Positions 1 through 8,220 of a stretch of DNA of 49,903 bases are shown in pieces. Numbering within the stretch: the first letter of the stretch is position 1; each line of letters opens with the position of its first letter. The position numbers were made by a program, and so were the translations under genes. The DNA comes from an uncultured bacterium. GTDB taxonomy: Bacteria > UBP6 > UBA1177 > JAKLFG01. The notes under the pieces are model-generated. The model saw nothing but the letters and a program-made list of their open reading frames with translations. It was not told the DNA's origin and ran no database searches. The stretch is from NCBI GenBank assembly GCA_937871295.1, contig CALMRE010000044.1:1-49903 (forward strand). The letters are read 5' to 3'.

Positions 1-1251
1 AAACTGCTCTCGGAACCGCCCAAAGAACGGTTCGACCGCGTCATCGTCGACAAGCAGGTGATGCCCTTTTCCGAAAAGGACGATCTGGCCGAGTTCGGTC
101 CCGGGGTCACCACCGTCGAGTTCAATTATACGGCGCTCTCCTACCTTTTTTCCGACAAAATGATATTCAAATACAAGTTGGACGGGTTCGACGGCGACTG
201 GATAGAGGCGGGCGCACGCCGCACCGCTTTCTACAGCAACCTCAAACCCGGCAGATATGAGTTCCGCGTCATCGCCGCCAACAACGACGGCGTCTGGAAC
301 AACCTCGGCGCCCATTACCGTTTCTACCTGAAACCCTATTTTTATCAGACGTGGTGGTTCCGTATCCTGCTGGCGTTTTTCATCGCCGGCGGCGTGGCCG
401 CCTACATCCGGCTCAAGGCGCGCGAGATACGGCGCCGCGAGGTGGAAATGGCCCGCATCATCGAGTCGCGGACCAAAGACCTGCGCGATATCATCCTCCA
501 TGTTCAGAACATGTCGGAGCGACTCACCGAGATATCGGAGATGCTCAGCCGGTCGACCGCCACCACCGCCGAGCGGTCGGGCGACACCTACGCCAAGATA
601 GATCTCGTATCCTCGACGCTGACCGACATCACCGCGAAACTCAGCGACACGCGCCAGCAGGTCGTTTCGATGAACGACGTGGTCACCAAGATATCGGACA
701 AGGCCGATGAATCCTCGACGGTGCTCCTGCAGGCGGTCCGGGCGATGGAACTCATCGCCACCTCGGCCGCCGAGATCCGCAACATCATCGAGGTCGTGGG
801 GGAGATCGCCTTCAAGACCAACCTCCTGTCGCTCAACGCCGCCATCGAGGCGGCCCGCGCCGGCGACGCCGGCAAAGGGTTCGCGGTGGTCGCCGATTCG
901 GTCCGCGAACTGTCCAATCAGACCGCCGGGTCGCTCAATTCGATCCGGTCGCTCATCACCGACACCGGCGACAAGGTCTCATCGGGTAAGGAATCGGTCG
1001 ATAACAGCGCCCACTTCATCAGCGAGGTCATCAGCGAATTCAAAGGTATCTCCGACCGGATGGGGCGCATCAACGCCATCATCGAGAAACATGTGGCCGA
1101 GGTCGGCCGCATCGACATATCGCTCTACGAGATCCGTCGCCTGACGCAGGACAACACGGTGCTGGTCGAAGAGGTCCACCGGGCGGCGCAGCAACTCAAG
1201 GACGAAACGGCGCGGCTGGTCCGCGAAGTGACCAAGATACAGGAACTGTAA
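1..1251 (+). CDS. Y_Y_Y domain/methyl-accepting signalling protein, 5'-truncated
   Basis: The frame is open from base 1, so the N-terminus lies outside the window. The first ~95 visible residues look like a Y_Y_Y domain ([10 protein letters not shown], then [17 protein letters not shown]), which normally follows a periplasmic Reg_prop beta-propeller. One membrane segment follows ([19 protein letters not shown]), then a coiled coil and a methyl-accepting chemoreceptor signalling domain with the hairpin tip ([29 protein letters not shown]). I see no HAMP domain between membrane segment and signalling domain. Y_Y_Y sensors usually end in kinase or GGDEF modules, so the chemoreceptor output is unusual. 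Role inferred: a periplasmic ligand sensor signalling to a CheA/CheW-type complex. No che genes are nearby. Confidence 0.85.
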   Translation, partial: KLLSEPPKERFDRVIVDKQVMPFSEKDDLAEFGPGVTTVEFNYTALSYLFSDKMIFKYKLDGFDGDWIEAGARRTAFYSNLKPGRYEFRVIAANNDGVWNNLGAHYRFYLKPYFYQTWWFRILLAFFIAGGVAAYIRLKAREIRRREVEMARIIESRTKDLRDIILHVQNMSERLTEISEMLSRSTATTAERSGDTYAKIDLVSSTLTDITAKLSDTRQQVVSMNDVVTKISDKADESSTVLLQAVRAMELIATSAAEIRNIIEVVGEIAFKTNLLSLNAAIEAARAGDAGKGFAVVADSVRELSNQTAGSLNSIRSLITDTGDKVSSGKESVDNSAHFISEVISEFKGISDRMGRINAIIEKHVAEVGRIDISLYEIRRLTQDNTVLVEEVHRAAQQLKDETARLVREVTKIQEL

Positions 1252-1273
1252 AAACCATAGCAAGGAGACTTCC

Positions 1274-2158
1274 ATGACCCGTATCGTACTCTTTCTGACG
1301 GCGCTTTCGGCGCTCTTCATTCTTTCCTGCGCCACCGGCGGCGGCGGCGACGAACCGGTCGCCGGACCCGGCAAGATGCTCGAGTCGACCCCGGCGGCGA
1401 AGCCCGAATGGCTCTCCATCACCGGCTACGCGCAGAAAGGGGGCAACTGGTATTTCGTGGGCGAATCGTCGAAGTCGCGCACCGAAGAGGATGCCCGCGC
1501 CAAGGCGCTGCTCAACGGTCTCTCGCAGATATCGAGCCAGTTCGGCGTGAAGGTGTCGAGCGAACTGATATCGCAGGAGAAGGAGTCCAACGGCAACTAC
1601 TCCTACGACATCGGCGTCAAGAATAAACTGACCGGCGCCCCGATACGGATAAAGGACTACAAACTCGACGCGACCTACATCGAGAAATGGGATCGCGGCG
1701 TGGTCGAATTCGACGCCAAGGTGCTCGTGAAGGTCCCCGACGAGGAGATCGCCCGCATCAAGAAAGAGATCGACGCCCTCTGCGGCTGGGCGGTGCTCAC
1801 GCCCCGCGAGGAATTGATGAACGACGCGATGCGGCTCGTGAAGGAGTTCGCGCAGCTCAAGAAGTTCAACCTCAAACCCGACGCCGACCCGGTGGCCGAG
1901 AACTACACCATCGAGACGCTCGCGCAGAAAGCGGCCGATTCGGCCTTCTTCCTCGTCCTCAAGGTGAAACCGGCCGAACCGAAGAACGTCGACGGCGAAT
2001 GGTACGCCGATGTCGCGGTCGAGGCGGAATACATCTCGCTGACCGAGAACAAGGTCATCAAACCGTACAGCGGCTCGGCGCGCGGCGCCGCCTACACCGA
2101 TAAGGACGCCGTCAAGAACGCATTCCTCAAGGCGTTCGACGAGATCATGACGCAATAG
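1274..2158 (+). CDS. LPP20-like lipoprotein
   Basis: 294 residues. A signal peptide ends in a lipobox (LFILSC followed by ATGGGG), so the protein is probably anchored at the outer membrane. The body has the arrangement of LPP20-type lipoproteins: an early segment with many alternating charged residues (EEDARAKALLNGLSQISSQF) and an aromatic/charged beta-rich part (EKWDRGVVEFDAKVLVKVPD). An AAGGAGA ribosome site lies just before the ATG. It starts the colinear envelope cluster that continues with a thioredoxin-like and a CsgG-like gene, a common companionship for LPP20/CsgG proteins. Exact function unknown. Confidence 0.7.
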   Translation: MTRIVLFLTALSALFILSCATGGGGDEPVAGPGKMLESTPAAKPEWLSITGYAQKGGNWYFVGESSKSRTEEDARAKALLNGLSQISSQFGVKVSSELISQEKESNGNYSYDIGVKNKLTGAPIRIKDYKLDATYIEKWDRGVVEFDAKVLVKVPDEEIARIKKEIDALCGWAVLTPREELMNDAMRLVKEFAQLKKFNLKPDADPVAENYTIETLAQKAADSAFFLVLKVKPAEPKNVDGEWYADVAVEAEYISLTENKVIKPYSGSARGAAYTDKDAVKNAFLKAFDEIMTQ

Positions 2159-2171
2159 GGGAGGGATGACG

Positions 2172-2678
2172 ATGAAGAAACTGCTGTTTGTCCTGTGCTT
2201 CCTGTGGGTCGGCGCGTTCGCCGCGGAACAGAAGAAGGATCTGGACTTCGAACTGTACGACATGGGCGACAAGCTCTACAACACCAAGGCGATACGCGCC
2301 GCGGCGGGGGTGAAACTGCTCGCGGTCGATTTCTTCTCGATACACTGCGAACCGTGCAAAAAGGCGCTCCCGGCGTGGTCGACGCTCTATAAGGAGTACA
2401 AGGCTAAAGGGCTGGAGGTCATACTCGTGGTCCTGCCGGTCGAGGACGACCGCGAAAAGGAACTCCAGAAGATAGAGTTCTTCTTCAAGAATAATCCGAT
2501 ACCCTTCGCGCTGGCCTACGACAAATACAAACTGACCGGGAAAAAATTCGGCGTGGTCACCGACAAGGGTTCGGCGCAGGTGCCGCAGGGGTTCCTGCTC
2601 GACCGCGACGGGAAACTCATCTTCCAGTCGGAAGGCCACGACAAGATGTTCGAGAAGATCAAGGCGACCTTGAAATAA
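2172..2678 (+). CDS. periplasmic thioredoxin-like (TlpA/ResA-type) protein
   Basis: 168 residues with a Sec signal peptide (MKKLLFVLCFLWVGAFAAEQ) and a thioredoxin fold with a CEPC active site after a DFFSIHC strand. The cis-Pro loop is probably the later QVPQGFLLDRDG segment, typical of the TlpA/AhpC-TSA superfamily. The upstream in-frame ATG at 2166 directly abuts the GGGGAGGG site; the ATG at 2172 has proper spacing and starts the signal peptide, so I use it. Likely a reductant of exported cysteine proteins. No partner CcdA/DsbD is in the window. Confidence 0.85.
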   Translation: MKKLLFVLCFLWVGAFAAEQKKDLDFELYDMGDKLYNTKAIRAAAGVKLLAVDFFSIHCEPCKKALPAWSTLYKEYKAKGLEVILVVLPVEDDREKELQKIEFFFKNNPIPFALAYDKYKLTGKKFGVVTDKGSAQVPQGFLLDRDGKLIFQSEGHDKMFEKIKATLK

Positions 2679-2702
2679 CACGCTTTTGGAGGGAGGAATA
2701 CG

Positions 2703-3431
2703 ATGAGAGGAACGATGAAACTGGCGGTGGTCGCGCTGTTGGCGACGATCATCGCCTTCGCGGCGGTCGCGCAGGGACAGGAGAACGCCATGAAACCGCG
2801 GATCGCGGTGCTCGATATCGCGCCGACGGGGGTGCCGCAGAATCTGGCGGTGTCGGTGACCGAACTGCTCTCGACCGAACTGGTCAACACCCGGATGTTC
2901 GAGGTGATCGAGCGGATGCAGGTGGCCAAGATACTCAACGAACAGGGCTTCCAGCAGACCGGCGTCACCGACAGTTCGGCGGCGGCCGAGGTCGGCAAAC
3001 TGCTCAACACCAAGCGGGTCGTCATCGGTACGCTGGGAAAACTGGGGCAGAAACTGGTGGTCACCCTCAAGATCGTCGATGTCGAGAAGGCCTCCATCCT
3101 CTTCGCCGAAAAAGAGATGGCCAACGGCGAGGACGATCTGGTCGGCGCCTGCGAGGAACTGGCCAATAAACTGGTCTTCAACATCACCGGCATGAAGATA
3201 AAGAACCGCAAGACCGCCCGCGTGGCCGATCCCGCTCCGGCGGCGCAGCCCGCTCCGGCCGCAAAACCGGCTCCCGTCGTTCAGCCCGCTCCGGTCGCCC
3301 AGCCCGTCGCGCCGAAGACCGAACAGAAGAAAGAGGACCCGAAAAAGAAGAAAGCGGTCCCCGCGAAAGAGGAGAAGGACCCGGTCCGCAAGCATTCCAA
3401 GGATTCCATGAACGAACTCGATAAAATATAG
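2703..3431 (+). CDS. CsgG-family envelope protein
   Basis: 242 residues. After a signal peptide (ends near AVAQGQ) comes a CsgG/TolB-N-like fold: RIAVLDIAPTG, then VSVTELLSTELVNTRMFEVI, then ILNEQGFQQTGV and a GKLLNTKRVVIGTLGK segment. No lipobox Cys is visible, so it is probably periplasmic rather than a true CsgG pore. The C-terminal third is low complexity: a Pro/Ala tandem repeat (PAP-A/V-V/A-QPAP units) and a Lys/Glu-rich tail that may bind peptidoglycan or the membrane. It follows the thioredoxin-like gene by 24 bases with a strong GGAGGGAGG site. Confidence 0.8.
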   Translation: MRGTMKLAVVALLATIIAFAAVAQGQENAMKPRIAVLDIAPTGVPQNLAVSVTELLSTELVNTRMFEVIERMQVAKILNEQGFQQTGVTDSSAAAEVGKLLNTKRVVIGTLGKLGQKLVVTLKIVDVEKASILFAEKEMANGEDDLVGACEELANKLVFNITGMKIKNRKTARVADPAPAAQPAPAAKPAPVVQPAPVAQPVAPKTEQKKEDPKKKKAVPAKEEKDPVRKHSKDSMNELDKI

Positions 3432-3438
3432 CGTTCCC

Positions 3439-3894
3439 GTGCCGACCGACACCAACTCATCGCAAAAAGATAAAAAACGGTGCGTCCGGTGCGGTCGCTG
3501 TCTGGCGGTCTGTCCCTTCTACCGCATCACGCGACGCGAGGAGTTTTCGCCGCGCGGCCGTGTGGTGCTGACCGAAGCGCACGATACGCCCGATACGGTC
3601 CGCTGTTTCGCCTGTCTCAAATGCGTCGCGGCCTGCCCCTACGAACTTTCGCCGCTCGACCGGCCGGGACAGCGGTTCCCCGGAACGGCGGCCGATACGG
3701 CATCGACGGCGCTATTCGCGTTCATTTACTACGGCGCGGCGCTTCCCCCCGAAGCGGCGCAGGGCCCGCTGGCGCGTGTCTGGATGGCGGCCCGCGGCGC
3801 GGTCAAAGACGAGCCGGCGCTGAACGGCGCGCCCCGTTTCGTGGGCGGCGAACTCTACCATCCCTTTCTTCAGATAGAACTAGCGAGGAGATAA
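3439..3894 (+). CDS. small protein with two [4Fe-4S] cluster motifs
   Basis: 151 residues, GTG start seven bases after the CsgG-like stop; no good ribosome site, so translation may be coupled. Two classical motifs bind two [4Fe-4S] clusters: CVRCGRCLAVCP and CFACLKCVAACP. The pattern and the following Pro/Arg-rich stretch resemble the N-terminal ferredoxin module of GlcF/LutA/HdrC-type proteins, but the CCG domains of those proteins are absent; the remaining ~85 residues are not recognised. Cytoplasmic electron carrier inferred. It is odd inside an envelope gene cluster, with no oxidoreductase partner beside it. Confidence 0.65.
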   Translation: MPTDTNSSQKDKKRCVRCGRCLAVCPFYRITRREEFSPRGRVVLTEAHDTPDTVRCFACLKCVAACPYELSPLDRPGQRFPGTAADTASTALFAFIYYGAALPPEAAQGPLARVWMAARGAVKDEPALNGAPRFVGGELYHPFLQIELARR

Positions 3895-3898
3895 GACC

Positions 3899-4828
3899 AT
3901 GACCTGCAGGACGATCATCTTAACGCTGCTCTTCCTTTTCACGGTGACGGCCTCCGGCGCACCGACGGGTCCGGCCGTTCCCGCCCCCAAGGCTCCTCCC
4001 GGTCCGGTGCCGGCGGCCGACGAACCTTTTGTCCCGGCCGACCTCGATGCGCAGTTGAAGGGCAGAGGGCTCAACTGGCTCCAGACGCGCGTCAATCAGT
4101 CGATCGCCCGCTCCATCCGTGAACGGAAGGTGGCGCTCGAGAGCCTCAACGAATATCTTTTCCTGATGACGGTCCCCAACTTCGCCTACCGCGGCGACGC
4201 CGGAGAGGAGAAACTGGGCGAGGATATGATGGGCCTGCTCGGCACGATAAAGACGGGCGAAGAGGCGGTCATCATGGAACTCCAGTGGGCCGAACTGGTC
4301 GGGATGGGACTGCCGTTCAAAAAGAAACTGACCGATGCGCTCGTCTTTCCGGCGGGCTATTTCAAAAGCGAGATCGATCTGACCTTCTTCGTCGATGTGA
4401 ACACCTTCACCGCCCGCGTGGGCGCGGCGCTCGGGGTCGTTCCCAAGGCGAAGCCGGTCTACAACAGCCAGCAGAAATTCTACCGGCTCAAACGGGACGA
4501 TCTGCAGTGCATCTATATCATCAATATCCCCAACATCGCCTACGAGATGGTCTATACCGGCGAGCCGTTCGAGAACATCATCAAGCAGTATCTCAAGGAG
4601 GCGGAATTCCTCTTCGCGCTCATGGAAAAATACGAAAAGAGGCTGGCGGCCGACAAGCAGCTCACGTACGACGGACGCTACATAAAAGGGAAGGACATCT
4701 TCGTCGATCTCTGGTTCCTCCACGGCAAGGTGAAAGGCGACCGCGCGTCGGCCGAGACGCTCTTCGAGGCGCTCTTCAAACACAAGCCGGTAACGGTCAG
4801 CGGCTCCGAAAAGAGCGGGGGACAATGA
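3899..4828 (+). CDS. exported protein of unknown function
   Basis: 309 residues. It has a signal peptide (hydrophobic run IILTLLFLFTVTASG) and a Pro/Ala-rich linker, then an alpha-helical/beta mixed domain I do not recognise. Notable segments are LNWLQTRVNQSIARSIRERK and a region rich in aromatics (YIINIPNIAYEMVYTGEPF). The GGAGATAAG ribosome site is well placed. Its stop overlaps the start of the next gene (ATGA), so the two are probably translated together and may act together at the membrane. Confidence 0.75.
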   Translation: MTCRTIILTLLFLFTVTASGAPTGPAVPAPKAPPGPVPAADEPFVPADLDAQLKGRGLNWLQTRVNQSIARSIRERKVALESLNEYLFLMTVPNFAYRGDAGEEKLGEDMMGLLGTIKTGEEAVIMELQWAELVGMGLPFKKKLTDALVFPAGYFKSEIDLTFFVDVNTFTARVGAALGVVPKAKPVYNSQQKFYRLKRDDLQCIYIINIPNIAYEMVYTGEPFENIIKQYLKEAEFLFALMEKYEKRLAADKQLTYDGRYIKGKDIFVDLWFLHGKVKGDRASAETLFEALFKHKPVTVSGSEKSGGQ

Positions 4829-5517
4829 ATCGCTGTACCCACTGCGGTTACCGCAACGATACCCGTTTCTACTGCGCCGGCTGCGGCCGCCGACTGGTCG
4901 CGCCGCTCTACGGACACGCTTCCGAAGCGGACTCCGGCGCGCGGCCGTTCGTCGCTGAACTTACCGCCGCGGTCGAACGGATATTCCCCTCGGGTGCCGC
5001 CACGGCCGAACCCGCGCTGGCGGTTCCCGCTCCGGTCATCGATCTGACGCGCATCGCGGCCGCGAGCGGTATCGTACTTGCCGGCGGTGCGAAGTGGTGC
5101 CCGGTCGACGGCCGCCAGACGGCGCGCGCTTTTTTCACCGACCTTCTGCTCGGCGCCGGCGCATCGATGATCGTGGCCTTCTGCGCTTTCACTTTCGGTG
5201 AGCTTCCGGTCATCGCGGCGGTCAAGATGTACTTCGCCACCTTCATGGCCTTTTCGCTGGTCTCGTGGACCCTGTTCCCGTACCTTTTCGGCGCGCCCCC
5301 CGCGGCGCTGGTGCTCTACGATCTGCGGGTGATCCACGCCGACAATCAGCAGGTGCGGGGCGACGGCATGACGGCGTTGTTGCTGTGGCTTATTTCGCTC
5401 ACCTATTCGCTTTTTCCCCTGCTGGCCGCCGAGTATCTGTTCCTTATGGTGGCGCGTGAACATTACCAGCCGCTCCCCTTCCAACTGGCGGCGGTGCGTT
5501 ATATGAGGTCCATGTGA
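4825..5517 (+). CDS. zinc-ribbon, RDD-like membrane protein
   Basis: 230 residues, starting in the ATGA overlap with the previous gene. The N-terminus is a rubredoxin-type zinc ribbon (CTHCGYRN...YCAGCGRR, two CxxC knuckles), followed by a ~70-residue linker and about four membrane segments. The membrane part begins with DGRQTARAFFTDLLLG and has a central LYDLRVIHADNQQVRGDG stretch, resembling RDD-family proteins, though the family's Arg-Asp-Asp signature is not intact. Function unknown. Confidence 0.7.
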   Translation: MNRCTHCGYRNDTRFYCAGCGRRLVAPLYGHASEADSGARPFVAELTAAVERIFPSGAATAEPALAVPAPVIDLTRIAAASGIVLAGGAKWCPVDGRQTARAFFTDLLLGAGASMIVAFCAFTFGELPVIAAVKMYFATFMAFSLVSWTLFPYLFGAPPAALVLYDLRVIHADNQQVRGDGMTALLLWLISLTYSLFPLLAAEYLFLMVAREHYQPLPFQLAAVRYMRSM

Positions 5518-5528
5518 CGGAGGAGATC

Positions 5529-5867
5529 ATGACCGACTGTATCTTCTGCAAGATAGCGAGCGGCGTCATCCCGGCGAAAATGGTGTACGAGGACGACCGA
5601 TTCGTTGTCTTTCCCGATATCAGCCCGCTCTACCGGACCCATCTGCTTATCGTTCCCAAGCGGCATATCGCGTCGGTCAACGATGTGGACGGGGCGGGCA
5701 ACGATGCGCTCGCGGGCATCTTCGCCGTCGCCAAAGCGGCGGCCGATAAGGTCGGCGTCGCCGAGGGAGGCTACCGGCTGACGGTCAATACCGGCCTCCA
5801 CGCGGGGCAGGTGGTCATGCACTTCCATATGCATCTCCTTGCCGGAGAGCCGCTGCGGGCGCTGTGA
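5529..5867 (+). CDS. HIT family (HINT-type) nucleotide hydrolase
   Basis: 112 residues, the usual HINT length. It starts MTDCIFCKIASG, characteristic of the family with an N-terminal zinc-binding CxxC. The histidine triad is HFHMHLL near the end, preceded by the strand GGYRLTVNTG and GQVVMH. The ATG at 5529 follows GGAGGAG by a few bases and is preferred over the GTG at 5514 inside the previous gene. Expected activity: hydrolysis of AMP-linked phosphoramidates in the cytoplasm. Confidence 0.93.
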   Translation: MTDCIFCKIASGVIPAKMVYEDDRFVVFPDISPLYRTHLLIVPKRHIASVNDVDGAGNDALAGIFAVAKAAADKVGVAEGGYRLTVNTGLHAGQVVMHFHMHLLAGEPLRAL

Positions 5868-5937
5868 GCCGTTCGCGGAATAATCGGGTGAACGCTCCTG
5901 TTGGTGCAAGGGTCATAGGCTTTATGAGAGGTCGAAG

Positions 5938-7272
5938 ATGAGAAAACTGATCGGTATGTTCACGGTCCTTCTGTTCTGCGGCACGCTCGCGGCCGCGGCG
6001 ATACAGGATCTCGAACGCGAGATAACGCAGATAAGCGACAAGGCGCAGAAGAGCGTCGCCTTCATCAAGGTCAGCAAGACCATGCGCGGCCCCGGTCCCG
6101 GCATGGACCCGTTCTGGGATATGCTGCGCGATTTCGGCTTCCGCGGCAACGGGCCGCAGTTCAATCCGAAGCAGGAGGGGCTCGGCACCGGTTTCGTCAT
6201 CGACGCGGCCGAAGGCTACCTCGTCACCAACAACCATGTCATCGACGGCGCCGACAAACTGGAGGTCACGATACACAAGAAGACCTTCGCGGCCAAGGTG
6301 GTGGGCACCGACCCCAAGACCGACATCGGCCTGATCAAACTCGAGAAGTTCGCGAAGGGCGACATCGAACAACTGCCGCTCGCCGACTCCGACGCGGTGA
6401 AGGTGGGTAGTTTCGCCATCGCCATCGGCAACCCCTTCGGTCTGTCGCAGTCGGTCTCGTTCGGCATCGTATCGGCCAAGGGACGGTCGAATGTCAACAT
6501 CACCGAGTACGAGGATTTCATCCAGACCGACGCGGCGATCAACCCCGGCAATTCGGGCGGTCCGCTGCTCAACCTGCAGGGACAGGTCATCGGGATGAAC
6601 AGCGCCATCTTCTCCAAGTCGGGCGGGTACATGGGGATCGGTTTCGCGGTGCCGGCGAACATGATAAAAAGCATCATCGACCAGTTGCGCGGCGGCAAGA
6701 AGATAAAGCGGGCGCTCATGGGAGTGAACATTCAGGACCTGACCCCCGAATTGGCCAAGCATCTTAATATACCCGAAAATCAGCCGGGCGTGCTGGTCTC
6801 GTCGGTGGCGAAGGGGAGCCCGGCCGAGAAGGCGGGGATGAAAAAAGGCGATGTGGTGACCTTGTTCGACGGGAAGCCGGTCGAATCATCGGCGCAACTG
6901 CGCAATCTGGTAGCATTCAGCCCCTTTAATAAGAAAATAGCGCTCACGGTGGTGCGTGACGGCAAACAAACGACCCTGATGCTCACCCTTTCGGAAAAAT
7001 TCGAGTTCGAAGCGGGCGGTGATGGCGAAGGGGCGTCGAACGATTTCGGGTTCGGCGTGATGGAGCAGAACGGCAAGGTGGTGGTACAGCAGGTCGATCC
7101 GCAGTCGCTGGCCGCGATGGCGGGACTCCGTGAAGGGGATATCATCGAAGAGGTCAACAAGAAGACGGTCAGGAACCTCCGCGAATTCAACGCCGCCGCC
7201 GGCACCGCCAAGTCGCTCCTTCTCCTCATCGAACGCAAAGGGCGCGAATTCTTCGTCGTCATCAACCGGTAA
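5938..7272 (+). CDS. HtrA/DegP-type periplasmic serine protease with two PDZ domains
   Basis: 444 residues. It has a signal peptide (cut near LAAAAI), a trypsin-like domain with catalytic triad H100 (VTNNH), D129 (KTDIGL) and S206 (NPGNSGGPL), then two PDZ domains, beginning near GVNIQDLTPELAKHL and near FGFGVMEQNGKVVVQ. The domain order and length fit the DegP/DegQ family of protein quality-control proteases. It ends in convergence with the HEPN/MNT pair. Identity is firm; DegP versus DegQ cannot be decided. Confidence 0.95.
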   Translation: MRKLIGMFTVLLFCGTLAAAAIQDLEREITQISDKAQKSVAFIKVSKTMRGPGPGMDPFWDMLRDFGFRGNGPQFNPKQEGLGTGFVIDAAEGYLVTNNHVIDGADKLEVTIHKKTFAAKVVGTDPKTDIGLIKLEKFAKGDIEQLPLADSDAVKVGSFAIAIGNPFGLSQSVSFGIVSAKGRSNVNITEYEDFIQTDAAINPGNSGGPLLNLQGQVIGMNSAIFSKSGGYMGIGFAVPANMIKSIIDQLRGGKKIKRALMGVNIQDLTPELAKHLNIPENQPGVLVSSVAKGSPAEKAGMKKGDVVTLFDGKPVESSAQLRNLVAFSPFNKKIALTVVRDGKQTTLMLTLSEKFEFEAGGDGEGASNDFGFGVMEQNGKVVVQQVDPQSLAAMAGLREGDIIEEVNKKTVRNLREFNAAAGTAKSLLLLIERKGREFFVVINR

Positions 7273-7328
7273 AAAGTGGTTGCCGGATATCGTAAGCCCG
7301 ACCTGCAGCATACAGCGGCAGAGATTTT

Positions 7329-7643
7329 CTAGATGATCTCGATGCCGGTTTCTTTTATCTCGCGGATTATTCCGACCGTTTCTTTCTGAAAATCGCCTTC
7401 GTTGAAGACTATCGTTTCGATCCGCGTGTCGATCCCGGCCGAGAGCGGTGCAAGTTTCAACGCGGCTAGGAAATTGTTGCCGTTGTTATCGGCGACGACG
7501 CAAAGATCTATGTCACTGTTGGCCGTATGGTTTCCTTTCGCATAGGAGCCGAAAAGGATGAGTTTTTTTATCGCCAGTTCTTTTGCCGCCGCTTTTTTCA
7601 GTTTGCGGGCCAGTGCGATTATTTGAACTGGGACGCGAGCCAT
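7329..7643 (-). CDS. MNT-type nucleotidyltransferase (minimal), antitoxin of a HEPN/MNT pair
   Basis: 104 residues. The core motif is GSYAKGNHTANSDIDL, the GS-x10-DxD signature of minimal nucleotidyltransferases; a third acidic residue may be in RIETIVFNEGD. The ATG at 7643 has AAGGAG upstream and lies inside the last 25 bases of the HEPN gene, so the two are translationally coupled. In known HEPN/MNT systems the MNT protein neutralises the HEPN partner, in characterised cases by AMPylation. Base composition is lower in GC than the neighbours, consistent with transfer. Confidence 0.88.
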   Translation of the reverse strand: MARVPVQIIALARKLKKAAAKELAIKKLILFGSYAKGNHTANSDIDLCVVADNNGNNFLAALKLAPLSAGIDTRIETIVFNEGDFQKETVGIIREIKETGIEII

Positions 7644-8011
7644 GCCATTAACTCCTTTCCTTGCTTGAGATAGTTCTTTGCGAATTCCTTGGTGCAAAGT
7701 TTTTGGAAATGCTTTTTGTGGTCGTCATAGCGGGCGGCGGTATTGAAGGTCGTTATTTGCGCCAAAAGTCCCCGCGTGGCGGCCGACACCGTTATGCCGT
7801 CGATCTTGACGGCGAGATTTTGCAGATTGTGGCCGAACGGCGGCTCGGCTTTATTCCGGTTCACATGGAGCGCCTTGAGCATCTTCTCAACCGCGAGGTG
7901 CAGAAAGAACATAGCGTAGGAATATCGGCCGGATTTGAAAAGATCATTGGCGGCGCCTAATGCCTCGTCTGCCGATTCTTTCCAGTATTTCTCAATGTTC
8001 TTGAGCGCCAT
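7619..8011 (-). CDS. HEPN domain protein, toxin of a HEPN/MNT pair
   Basis: 130 residues, all alpha-helical. It shows HEPN features: SGRYSYAMFFLHLAVEKMLK in the second helix and the Rx4-6H RNase motif in ARYDDHKKHF. The ATG at 8011 has GGAG seven bases upstream; a TTG further upstream (8035) is less likely. HEPN proteins of this group are RNases, often toxic. It is the first gene of a two-gene module with the MNT gene downstream, in a locally AT-richer segment. Confidence 0.88.
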   Translation of the reverse strand: MALKNIEKYWKESADEALGAANDLFKSGRYSYAMFFLHLAVEKMLKALHVNRNKAEPPFGHNLQNLAVKIDGITVSAATRGLLAQITTFNTAARYDDHKKHFQKLCTKEFAKNYLKQGKELMAWLASQFK

Positions 8012-8149
8012 GGCTTGCTCCGCAACGGCAATCAATAAAGCACCTCACTATACTGGCAAATGGGAATAATGTCAAACGGAGGCTGTTTGTTCCCGCCGAA
8101 AAGGTATGGGAAGAGCTATGACTTTGATTTGTCCGGTGCACCGTTCCCC

Positions 8150-8178
8150 TTGAAATTCCCCTTATTTTAAGGTAGAGT
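8150..8178 (+). promoter_or_regulatory. sigma-70-type promoter for the repeat lipoprotein
   Basis: TTGAAA (8150-8155), 17-base spacer, TAGAGT (8173-8178), about 43 bases upstream of the ATG at 8221. The TTGxxx/TAxxxT pattern recurs elsewhere in this window. Confidence 0.55.
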
Positions 8179-8220
8179 CCCCTCCGTCTTGGGTTGTGAC
8201 CTATATCCGGAGGAAACATC

